Assembly (NCBI GenBank): GCA_015178975.1
Contig: WHVD01000080.1
Coordinates: forward strand, 310,001-374,000
Length of the DNA: 64,000 nucleotides
Reading direction: 5' to 3'
From: Hysterangium stoloniferum
Taxonomy: Eukaryota > Basidiomycota > Agaricomycetes > Hysterangiales > Hysterangiaceae
Positions within the stretch are counted from its first letter, which is position 1, and every line of letters starts with the position of its first letter. A program made the translations under genes and the position numbers. The notes below the pieces were generated by a model. The model was not told where the DNA came from, made no database searches, and saw nothing but the letters and a program-made list of their open reading frames with translations. Positions 31,758-41,900 of this stretch are shown piece by piece.

Positions 31758-32470
31758 GACCCCCCTGATCTCACATGTCTCCAAAGAAAAAGAAACAGAG
31801 AGAGAGAGAGAGAGAGAGACTTTGCTAAAGTACAGAGAGTAAGAAAGAAAACAAGAAACTAAGTCCTTATACCCATTCCATCACGGCAAAATTGAACCTT
31901 GGGAGTAGATAGAGGCTTGGTTAGAATATCTGCAATTTGTTCTGCAGTAGGAATATAGGAAGGAGCAATACACTTGGCATTTACAGCATCCCTAAGCCAA
32001 TAGTAGCGCAGGTCAAGATGTTTCATCCTTCCATGATGCTCAGGATTCTTAGCAACACTGATGGCAGACTGGTTGTCAATGTGTAGAGTGGAGGGTTGAT
32101 CAACTTGGTAGCCAAATTCACCTAGGATTTGCCGCATCCAGGCAATCTCCTTGCCAGCTTCTACAGCAGAGACAAATTCTGCTTCAGTTGTAGAAAGTGT
32201 GACAATACTTTGCAGTTTACTACTCCAGCCAATAGCACCTCTAGCCATCATAGTCACATAACCCCCAGTGGATCTTCCAGAATCAATACAATCACCATGA
32301 GCAGCATCAGTGTATGTGGTGAATAATTCAGAGCCACATTTACCAGAGTAATGCAACTTGTAATCCAGTGTACCTTTTAGGTATCTGAACAAGTGCTTCA
32401 CTGCTGTCCAATGCTTTGGTCCAGGATTGCAATTAAAACGTGCCAAGTAGGACACAGTATAAGCAATATC

Positions 32471-32819
32471 TGTTAAAAGTGACCTGTGACTTACTGTGAC
32501 ACGTGACACCCACAAGTCTGAGGAAAGTTGTTACTATTCAGGTCACTAACTACAAGCTTATATATGTTATACATCAGTAGGCTTGTCAGCTGTCATAAGT
32601 GACAGCTGGTTGACAGCTGGTTGACAGCTGTCATAAGTGACAGCTGATTGACAGCTTGAATGGAAACTGACAGCTGATTGACAGCTGGAATACAAAGTGA
32701 CAGCTGATTGACAGCTGTCATGGGAAATGAACTGGGAATACCCTGGAACATGCTGGAAGCTTCTAGAAGGTTCTAGAAGGTTCCAGAAGGTTTTGGAGAC
32801 AGTGGAGGCAGTTTTAACA
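32471..32819 (-). mobile_element. 3' LTR of copia-A copy 2
   Basis: Matches 37283-37631. The internal side shows the polypurine tract AGGGGGGTC (element sense) and a GA microsatellite at about 32858-32885. Confidence 0.9.
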
Positions 32820-32854
32820 GACCCCCCTGATCTCACATGTCTCCAAAGAAAAAG

Positions 32855-32885
<31 letters not shown>

Positions 32886-32924
32886 CTTTGCTAAACTACA
32901 GAGAGTAAGAAAGAAAACAAGAAA

Positions 32925-35900
32925 CTAAGTCCTTATACCCATTCCATCACGGCAAAATTGAACCTTGGGAGTAGATAGAGGCTTGGTTAGAATATCTGCA
33001 ATTTGTTCTGCAGTAGGAATATAGGAAGGAGTAATACACTTGGCATTTACAGCATCCCTAAGCCAATAGTAGCGCAGGTCAAGATGTTTCATCCTTCCAT
33101 GATGCTCAGGGTTCTTAGCAACACTGATGGCAGACTGATTGTCAATGTGTAGAGTGGAGGGTTGATCAACTTGGTAGCCAAATTCACCTAGGATTTGCCG
33201 CATCCAGGCAATCTCCTTGCCAGCTTCTACAGCAGAGACAAATTCTGCTTCAGTTGTAGAAAGTGTGACAATACTTTGCAGTTTACTACTCCAGCCAATA
33301 GCACCTCCAGCCATCATAGTTACATAACCACCAGTGGATCTTCCAGAATCAATGCAATCACCATGAGCAGCATCAGTGTATGTGGTGAATAGTTCAGAGC
33401 CACATTTACCAGAGTAATGCAACTTGTATTCCAGTGTACCTTTTAGGTATCTGAACAAGTGCTTCACTGCTGTCCAATGCTTTGGTCCAGGATTGCCATT
33501 AAAACGTGCCAAGTAGGACACAGTATAAGCAATATCTGGACGGGTCATAGTAGCCAGGTATTGTAAAGACCCAACAGCACTGAGATAAGGAACACTACGC
33601 ATGAAATCCACCTCTGCAGCATTCTCAGGACCCATTTCTTTGGAAAGAGATGTACCAGGTGTCATAGGTGTGAGAACTGGATGACAGTCAGACATGTTAT
33701 AACGCTCAAGCATGTTGAGAATAAATTGTCGCTGATCAAGAGTAAGGAGACGCTTAGAGCGATCTCTGCCAACTCCTACACCAAGTAAATAAACAGTGGA
33801 TCCAAGATCACGGCATTTGAAATGCAGAGACAATTGCTTGACAGCTTTGTCAATGGCAAGAGTGGACTTGGATGCAAATGTAATATCATCAATGTAAATG
33901 GGTACAAAGATCTTCACCTCTCCATTTGAATAAATGTAAACAGAGGTATCAGATTCAATTCGTTTGAACTCCATTTCAGTAAGTGCACCATGTAACTTGA
34001 TGTTCCATTGACGAGATCCCTGCTTGAGACCATAAAGTGATTTCAAGAGTCTGAGAACCTTATTAGGACCTCCTTGATGGAAGCCTTCAGGTTGTCTCAT
34101 ATAGATTGTCTCATCAAGGTCACCATGGGTGAAAGCAGCAGAAATGTCAACAGAGTGCAAGTCCATGTCTTCAATGGCAGCTAGGGCCAGAATCAAACGC
34201 AGAGTTGCAGGTCTAAAAGTAGGTGCAAACACTTCATTGTAGTCAATGCCAGGACGTTGTGAGTATCCTTTGGCAACAAGACGAGCTTTATAACGCTCAA
34301 TTGTGCCATCTGCATTGTGTTTGACTTTAAACACCCAACCAGAACCAATTGCCTTTGCACCAACTGGGAGGTCAACAAGTTCCCATGTCTTGTTTTCTAC
34401 CAGTGTATTGTACTCTGCATTGATAGCCTCTTGCCATTTATCTGCATCATCACCTTTCATAGCCTGCTTGTAGTTTTGTGGATCAGCAGTTGAAGCTGTT
34501 CCAACAAACTGTACTTCCTCATAATCAATGTCCTCATCATCATCTTCAGCTAGAGCTGGAGCTGGTTGTACCTTCCACCATTCACCAGGTTGCTTTGGAA
34601 CACGCTGAGAGCGACGAAGCTGTGGTTCTGGTGCAGGTGGAGGAGGTAGTTGAATGGGTTCAGGAAGTGCAGGAGGTGCAGGAATCTGAACAGGAGGTGC
34701 AGGAATATAAGCAGGAGGTGCAGGAATATGAGTAGGAGGGACAGAAATATCATTATCCCCCTCTACTTCTGGCACAAATAAAGGAATGTCAGAGTTTGGT
34801 ATATTTGGGAAAAGCCTAATATTAGGCATTGGTCCAGTAGTAGATAGACCAGGAAAGTGGCGTTCATCAAATACAGCCCGTTCAGAGATGATAAACTTCT
34901 TTGTAACAGGGTTGTAGAATTGCCAACCTTTGTATCCCACAGGATAGCCTAGAAAGAGGCATTTCTCCATGTGTGACTGAAGTGACTTCCTTTTGTCCCT
35001 TTGAATGTAAACATAGGCAGTACACCCCCACACTCGCAAGTTGCTCACATCTGGTTTCTGCTTGTACCATTGCTCATAGGGTGTAGTTTTAGGCAATGGT
35101 GCAGTAGGTAGACGGTTCCAGACATAAACATAAGATGTCACAGCATGGTTCCAGAAAGAAGCAGGCATACGCGCCTCATGCATCATGGCAGTGACATGAT
35201 CAGCCATAGTGCGATTGGCTCTTTCTGCAACTCCATTCTGTTGAGGGCGATTGCGAGTAGTATGGCGGCGTACTATTCCACATTCATCTGTAAACTTGAT
35301 AAAGGCATTTGACATATACTCCCCCCCTTTGTCATCCTGCAGAGCTTTGACCTTGCAACCCAGAAGATTCTCAGCATAAGCTTTATATCTCCTGAATGCT
35401 TCAAATGCATCACTCTTCCGTTTCAAGAACAGAACAGCTCGCAACTTGGTGCAATCATCAATAAAGGTTATCCAGTAGTGGTAACCCTCAGTTGTTTGCA
35501 CAGGAAGTGGTCCATGTAGATCACTATGAATAAGTTCAAGTGGTGTCTGAGAATGACTTGGTGAGATAGGGAATGGACTAGCAGTCATTTTGCCAGCAAG
35601 GCAAGGTTCACAGATAGGATCAGGTTGTTCCTTTGAGTCAAGGTTTAAGCCAACCACCAATCCTTCTCTGATCATCTTCTGGACATCAGCATAGCTGTGG
35701 TGTCCAAGACGGCAATGCCAGAGATTGATATCAAAGGGAAGGGTGGAGACAGCACCAGCTTGCTCAATAATAGGTGCAGTGACACCATTGAGGATACCTG
35801 CATTCTGTGCAGTAACTCTGGCTGTAAACATAGTCTGTCCAGAGTGTTTGAAATGCATTGTTGTTCGATCAATGTGTATGAGTAGTCCTTTGTGCCTTGT

Positions 35901-37040
35901 GAGATAAAGACAAGACAGTAGGTTACTGCGCAGTTGTGGTACATGCAAAACTCTTGTAAGCTCCACAGATCGCGATTTCCTTCCATTTATAACTGGGTTG
36001 AATACCACAGAACCAACTCCTGCAGAGTAGATAACAGTATGATCTGCTAACTTGATTGGGACACATAATGGTGTGTAGTTACGCAGCCAATGACTATGAG
36101 GAGTCATATGACTACTAGCACCTGTATCAGCAAGCCAATCATAGTCAGAACCATTCTGCAGGGTGGAGGCATCGGATGAGGAGAAAGCAAGTGCATTTCC
36201 AGTATATTCAACATTGTTCTGAGACATTGTCTTCTGAGGCCTATTTGGCTTCTTCTTCCCTTTAGCACGATTGGTAAGGACACTCTCCTGTGCTTCCTGC
36301 TGCTTCTTAATGAAGCGATGACACTTGTCCATAGTATGGTTGGTCATAGAGCAGAAAGTACATTTGAGAAATGCAGTGGATGCATTGCCCTTTACAGTAA
36401 GTGCAGATGCAACTGCAGGAGCTTGTGAAGCCCGATGACGGCGTTGTGACTCTTCTGTGACAAAAGCTTGTTGGATAGTAGCCTTGTCCAGCTTGTCCAT
36501 CAGAAGGAGAGAAGAGGCAAAGTTGTCAAACTGCTCAGGAAGTGCCCTGATCATTGCCATTGATGCAAGTTCCTCATCAAGTTTGGCAAGATCAAAATTC
36601 AATGGGCGCAGATCCTGGATGGCACGGATGGCTAGATCCACCCGATTCATCAGAGTTTGCAAATTCTCATTCTCTTCCTTTCTGATGGAGAAGAGATCAT
36701 CATACGCATTGAAGCGCATGCCAGGGCGCTTCTGCAAGTGTACATCACACAGACTGGTCCACATCTTGACCGGATCACCCTCAATCCCTTTAAGATGAAT
36801 CTTTTGATCATCCTCAACACTCAAGTACATCCAACCTGCTGCTTTGTCTGACTTGAGAGCCCAAGCATCAAATGCAGTTTGCTGAGCCTCTGTGGGAGAT
36901 GAGGATAGTGCAGGTGCAATGGAGGTGGCCTCAACAATGCGCCAGACACCCTGGGCACGAAGCCAAGCCTGCATCTCACCAGACCAGGTGTTGTAGTTAT
37001 GAGAGTTGAGTTTAGGGAATTGGGGGATGGAAGATGACAT
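32925..37040 (-). CDS. Copia-A Gag-Pol polyprotein, intact (1371 aa)
   Basis: A single frame encodes everything needed for copy-and-paste transposition. Order: Gag with a copia-type N-terminus (MSSSIPQFPKLN), CCHC knuckle CTFCSMTNHTMDKC, protease DWLADTGASSHMTP, GAG-pre-integrase zinc motif ending PICEPCLAGK, and integrase core with HSDLHGPL, DDKGGEYMS and QQNGVAERANRT (DDE residues). RT follows, with the Asp-bearing ISAAFTHGDLDETIYM, LYGLKQGSRQW and IYIDDITFAS, then RNase H with TDAAHGD, TTEAEF and DNQSAI. Integrase before RT is diagnostic of Ty1/copia. I start at the second Met (37040), because the nine codons upstream lie in the leader and are changed in copy 4. No stop or shift is visible. 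LWHCRLGHH differs from LWHRRLGHH in other copies. Confidence 0.92.
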   Translation of the reverse strand: MSSSIPQFPKLNSHNYNTWSGEMQAWLRAQGVWRIVEATSIAPALSSSPTEAQQTAFDAWALKSDKAAGWMYLSVEDDQKIHLKGIEGDPVKMWTSLCDVHLQKRPGMRFNAYDDLFSIRKEENENLQTLMNRVDLAIRAIQDLRPLNFDLAKLDEELASMAMIRALPEQFDNFASSLLLMDKLDKATIQQAFVTEESQRRHRASQAPAVASALTVKGNASTAFLKCTFCSMTNHTMDKCHRFIKKQQEAQESVLTNRAKGKKKPNRPQKTMSQNNVEYTGNALAFSSSDASTLQNGSDYDWLADTGASSHMTPHSHWLRNYTPLCVPIKLADHTVIYSAGVGSVVFNPVINGRKSRSVELTRVLHVPQLRSNLLSCLYLTRHKGLLIHIDRTTMHFKHSGQTMFTARVTAQNAGILNGVTAPIIEQAGAVSTLPFDINLWHCRLGHHSYADVQKMIREGLVVGLNLDSKEQPDPICEPCLAGKMTASPFPISPSHSQTPLELIHSDLHGPLPVQTTEGYHYWITFIDDCTKLRAVLFLKRKSDAFEAFRRYKAYAENLLGCKVKALQDDKGGEYMSNAFIKFTDECGIVRRHTTRNRPQQNGVAERANRTMADHVTAMMHEARMPASFWNHAVTSYVYVWNRLPTAPLPKTTPYEQWYKQKPDVSNLRVWGCTAYVYIQRDKRKSLQSHMEKCLFLGYPVGYKGWQFYNPVTKKFIISERAVFDERHFPGLSTTGPMPNIRLFPNIPNSDIPLFVPEVEGDNDISVPPTHIPAPPAYIPAPPVQIPAPPALPEPIQLPPPPAPEPQLRRSQRVPKQPGEWWKVQPAPALAEDDDEDIDYEEVQFVGTASTADPQNYKQAMKGDDADKWQEAINAEYNTLVENKTWELVDLPVGAKAIGSGWVFKVKHNADGTIERYKARLVAKGYSQRPGIDYNEVFAPTFRPATLRLILALAAIEDMDLHSVDISAAFTHGDLDETIYMRQPEGFHQGGPNKVLRLLKSLYGLKQGSRQWNIKLHGALTEMEFKRIESDTSVYIYSNGEVKIFVPIYIDDITFASKSTLAIDKAVKQLSLHFKCRDLGSTVYLLGVGVGRDRSKRLLTLDQRQFILNMLERYNMSDCHPVLTPMTPGTSLSKEMGPENAAEVDFMRSVPYLSAVGSLQYLATMTRPDIAYTVSYLARFNGNPGPKHWTAVKHLFRYLKGTLEYKLHYSGKCGSELFTTYTDAAHGDCIDSGRSTGGYVTMMAGGAIGWSSKLQSIVTLSTTEAEFVSAVEAGKEIAWMRQILGEFGYQVDQPSTLHIDNQSAISVAKNPEHHGRMKHLDLRYYWLRDAVNAKCITPSYIPTAEQIADILTKPLSTPKVQFCRDGMGIRT

Positions 37041-37282
37041 TGTAGTATACACAGAGCAAACTCGCAAAGAAGTTGAGAAAAAAGGTATTTAACTCGAGGT
37101 CCAGACGGTAGTCTCGAGGGAAACTCAGCCTTAGTGGCGTACAAGTTCCTCCCTACTAGCAACAGCAATAAGGCTGGGCCTGGCAGGGGAATATAAAAGT
37201 ATAGGCTGAAACTTACTCAAAAGAAGCGAGTTTGCAAAACGTTATACTGTACTAGAGCGCTTAGAGCGCGGGGCCCATAACC

Positions 37283-37631
37283 TGTTAAAAGTGACCTGTG
37301 ACTTACTGTGACACGTGACACCCACAAGTCTGAGGAAAGTTGTTACTATTCAGGTCACTAACTACAAGCTTATATATGTTATACATCAGTAGGCTTGTCA
37401 GCTGTCATAAGTGACAGCTGGTTGACAGCTGGTTGACAGCTGTCATAAGTGACAGCTGATTGACAGCTTGAATGGAAACTGACAGCTGATTGACAGCTGG
37501 AATACAAAGTGACAGCTGATTGACAGCTGTCATGGGAAATGAACTGGGAATACCCTGGAACATGCTGGAAGCTTCTAGAAGGTTCTAGAAGGTTCCAGAA
37601 GGTTTTGGAGACAGTGGAGGCAGTTTTAACA
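37283..37631 (-). mobile_element. 5' LTR of copia-A copy 2
   Basis: 349 bp. A heat-shock-type array is at 37568-37600. This LTR is the presumed promoter of the intact Gag-Pol gene, which reads leftward from it. Confidence 0.9.
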
Positions 37632-38577
37632 ATATCTGGACGGGTCATAGTAGCCAGGTATTGTAAAGACCCAACAGCACTGAGATAAGGAACACTATGC
37701 ATGAAATCCACCTCTGCAGCATTCTCAGGACCCATTTCTTTGGAAAGAGATGTACCAGGTGTCATAGGTGTGAGAACTGGATGACAGTCAGACATGTTAT
37801 AACGCTCAAGCATGTTGAGAATAAACTGTCGCTGATCAAGAGTAAGGAGTCGCTTAGAGCGATCTCTGCCAACTCCCACACCAAGTAAATAAACAGTGGA
37901 TCCAAGATCACGGCATTTGAAATGCAGGGACAATTGCTTGACAGCTTTGTCAATGGCAAGAGTGGACTTGGATGCAAATGTAATATCATCAATGTAAATG
38001 GGTACAAAGATCTTCACCTCTCCATTTGAATAAATGTAAACAGAGGTATCAGATTCAATTCGTTTGAACTCCATTTCAGTAAGTGCACCATGTAACTTGA
38101 TGTTCCATTGACGAGATCCCTGCTTGAGACCATAAAGTGATTTCAAGAGTCTGAGAACCTTATTAGGACCTCCTTGATGGAAGCCTTCAGGTTGTCTCAT
38201 ATAGATTGTCTCATCAAGGTCACCATGGGTGAAAGCAGCAGAAATGTCAACAGAGCGCAAGTCCATGTCTTCAATGGCAGCTAGGGCCAGAATCAAACGC
38301 AGAGTTGCAGGTCTAAAAGTAGGTGCAAACACTTCATTGTAGTCAATGCCAGGACGTTGTGAGTATCCTTTGGCAACAAGACGAGCTTTATAACGCTCAA
38401 TTGTGCCATCTGCATTGTGTTTGACTTTAAACACCCAACCCGAACCAATTGCCTTTGCACCAACTGGAAGATCAACAAGTTCCCATGTCTTGTTCTCTAC
38501 CAGTGTATTATACTCTGCATTGATAGCTTCTTGCCATTTATCTGCATCATCACCTTTCATAGCCTGCTTGTAGTTTT

Positions 38578-38882
38578 TGTTGAAACAGTTGAATAACTCT
38601 TGACAAACACCCTGTGAGTGTGAGGAAAGTAAACACTTAATGTATTCAACTGTGAAATAACTACATACCTGTGAGTGTGAGGAAAGTAAACACTAAGGAG
38701 ACTTTCCCACACCCACAGCGGAGTATACTACAGGGTGCTTACCTAAGCACCTACACATCAGTTACCTTACTAGGTAACTCACTCAATACTGCACCTACAG
38801 TGCTGGGAAAAATACTACAAATATCAGAAAAATATAGGGAACATCATAGACTATGTAAGAGCTGTAATATCATACTCTAACA
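38578..38882 (-). mobile_element. 3' LTR of copia-B
   Basis: 305 bp, TGTTAGAGTATGATATTAC to TTTCAACA in element sense. A 27-bp direct repeat containing AAAGTAAACA lies at 38611-38637 and 38668-38694. Confidence 0.92.
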
Positions 38883-38903
38883 CTCCCACCTGATGAGACA
38901 GCT

Positions 38904-41900
38904 CTATGCTAGTCCCAGTAGTTTTCGTAAGTATTCTACCTTTGGCTTAGCCAATGGTTTTGTCAATAAATCAGCAGGCATCTCTGAAGTAGGGAGATGA
39001 ACAACTTTGATCTTCCCACTATCAACTTCCTGCCTTAACCAATATGTTCTCAAATCCAGATGCTTCATACGGCCATGATGTTCAGGATCTCTGGCAACTG
39101 CAATAGAAGATTGGTTGTCAAGATACAAAGTGGATGCAGTCTTTTGAGGATATCCCAATTCCTCAAATAAGTTTCGCAACCATAGCACTTCCTGACCAGC
39201 TGACACTGCTGCAATATACTCTGCTTCAGTAGTAGAGAGAGTTACAATAGTCTGGAGTTTGCTCTGCCAGCTAATGGCTCCAGTACCCATCTTAACCACA
39301 TATGCACCAGTAGATTTTCCAGTTGACTTATCACCTCCATGGTCAGCATCTGAATAAGACACAAACAATTCCCTGTCATTACTAGGGCCAAAGGTCAAGC
39401 CCAAGTCAAGGGTGCCTTTGAGATATCGAAAGAGATGTTGTACTGCTAGCCAATGAGCCTTTCCTGGATTGTGATTAAATCTGGCTAATACTCCAACAGT
39501 ATAGGCAATGTCTGGACGAGTGGCAACAGCCAAATACATAAGAGAACCAACAGCATGGATGTATGGAATGTCCTTCATGTATGCAATCTCTTCAGGAGAC
39601 ACTGGAGCCTGGTCTTTACTCAATTTTGAGTTAGGTATCATAGGTGTACCAATGGGATTGCAGTCAGCAAGACCATAACGCTGTAACATGTCCAAGATGT
39701 ATTGACGCTGTGATAGAGTAATAGTACGCTTTGTCCTGTCTCTTTCAATGCCAACACCTAACAAGTAAGAAGTAGGACCAAGATCATGCAATTTGAAGTG
39801 GCTCTTTAGATCATCTTTGAGCTTTTTGATAGCCTCCTTGGATTTAGATGCAATAGTCATGTCATCTACAAATACTGGTATAATGACTTTGACATCACCC
39901 TTTTGGAAGACCCAAATGCTATGATCGCATAGCACTTGTTTGAAACCCAAACTGAGCAGGACAGCATTCAACTTCTTGTGCCAGATACGAGGTGACTGGC
40001 GTAAACCATATAGTCCTTTCAGAAGAAGTAAGAACTCATCACGAGCACCTTGGTGAAAACCTTCAGGCTGCTGCAAGTATACTTCCTCTTCAAGTTCACC
40101 ATTCAAGAATGCAGAGGAGATATCTACACTCTCAAGTTCCATGTCCTCCAGTGCAGCCAATGCTAGGACAGCACGCAAAGTGGCCCATTTGGCAGTAGGA
40201 GCAAAGGTATCAGTGAAGTCAAACCCTGGTCGTTGTGCATAGCCTTTTGCAACAAGACGAGCTTTGAACTTGTCAATTGACCCATCCTTCTTACGCTTGA
40301 TCACAAACACCCAACGAGAGCCAATAGCTTTACGACCCTCAGGTAGTTTAGCAAGGCGAAAAGTGCCATTTTCAAGCAGGGATTGCATTTCTGCATATGC
40401 AGCGTCATACCACTTGTCAGCATCAGGACTTTGTAAGGCCTCTTTGAGAGTTCTCGGTGCATCATCATGAGCACTGGCCTTGTAGGCAAACTCAAAGGCT
40501 TCATCCACACCAATGTAAAGATCTCCCTCACTGGCAGCTAGGGCTTCTTCCTCAGACTCAACTGGAGGAGGAGAATGTAGTGGAGAATCCTCTGCCTCAT
40601 CACTGGACTCAACTACAGGAGTAGATTCTCTATAGTTGTGGATGTGAGCAGGGTCAACTTGCCAGAAACGCTTAGGAGGAACTCTGTTTCTGGGTGGATT
40701 GCGACGTGGTTGAGGAGGAGGACTCGGTGAACGTTCAGAATGTTCAGAATTAGAATCAGAGTTGGAACTAGGACCAGGAGGCAAAGCATTATTCTGACCA
40801 TCTCCCACTGGATTTGGTTCCTGTGGAGCTCCCATCTGATTAGGCTGGGCTCCCACCTGAATAGACCTAGAGGGTCCAGGAATAAACAAATCAATAAATT
40901 GTGGAGTATCAGGAAGAACATCAGGAGCAGTAGGAGTAGAAGGTATGGCAGGTTTAGACAAGCCTGGTAAGACTCTCTCATCAAAGACAGCATTATTACT
41001 GATAATAGTCTTCTTAGTCAAGGGATTGTAAAACATCCAACCCTTATAATCTGGAGGATATCCAATAAAGACACATTTCTGTGTATGAGAGCCAAGTCCA
41101 ATACGTTGATCCTTCTGTACATGCACATAAGCAGTACAGCCAAATACCCTAAGATGTGATACTTCTGGTTTCCTACTATGCCAAACAGTATAAGGCACAG
41201 AATGCTTAAGAGCAGTGGTAGGTGAGCAGTTGCGCACATGAGTAATGGCAATGACAGCATGTCCCCAGAATGAGGGAGGGAGGTGGGATTCAGCCATAAT
41301 TGAAGTAGCCCCTTCTTCCAATGTTCTGTTGAAGCGTTCAGCAACCCCATTCTGATGTGGTTCATTCCGCACAGTATGCTGCCGGCTGATGCCAGCAGTG
41401 GAAAGGAAGGTATCAAACTCCTTAGACATATATTCTCCACCCTTGTCATCTCTGAATATCTTGATCTTCTGACCAAGCAAGTTCTCCACTTTAGCCTTAT
41501 ATTGCTTAAATGCCTGAAAGGCATCACTCTTATTTTTGAGTAATGCAATCGAAGCATAGCGTGAGGCATCATCAATGAAAGTGATCCAGTAGCGAAACCC
41601 TTCCACAGTTTGTGTAGGCAAGGGACCATGAACATCACTGTGAATGAGTGCAAGTGGTTTAGTATAGCGTGTTGTTGCTATTTTATTAATCACTCTGTTC
41701 TGTTTTCCAGCCAAACAAGGTTCACAAATAGGATCAGGAGACGTGTGAGAGTCAATCTTTATCCCACCAACCAAATCACCTTTGAGGAGCTTCTGGATAT
41801 CGGCATGATTGAGATGATTAAAGCGACGATGCCAAAGTGTGGAGTCCAAGGGACAGGTTGTAACAAGACCTGCATAATCCGTCATAGGTACCGTCATTCC

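Larger units (their letters stand above)
32471..37631 (-). mobile_element. Full-length copia-A copy 2, probably young
   Basis: 5161 bp with TSD ATATC (32466-32470 and 37632-37636). LTRs 32471-32819 and 37283-37631 are both 349 bp and look identical. The primer site is at 37271-37282 and the polypurine tract just inside 32820. One uninterrupted Gag-Pol frame is present. It sits in the RT region of copia-A copy 3. Confidence 0.93.

Noticed and set aside
34478-34735. Plus-strand frame with VQEVQE repeats opposite copia-A Pol
   Set aside because: It is the antisense of the Pro-rich spacer between integrase and RT; the repeats come from the sense-strand low-complexity codons.
37379-38560. 393-codon frame combining RT with a strange C-terminus
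   Set aside because: The C-terminal part is copia-A LTR sequence; it arises where copy 2 inserted in copy 3.
38671-38880. 69-codon frame repeated at 43843-44052
   Set aside because: It lies wholly in the copia-B LTR on the antisense strand; identity reflects LTR identity, not a gene.
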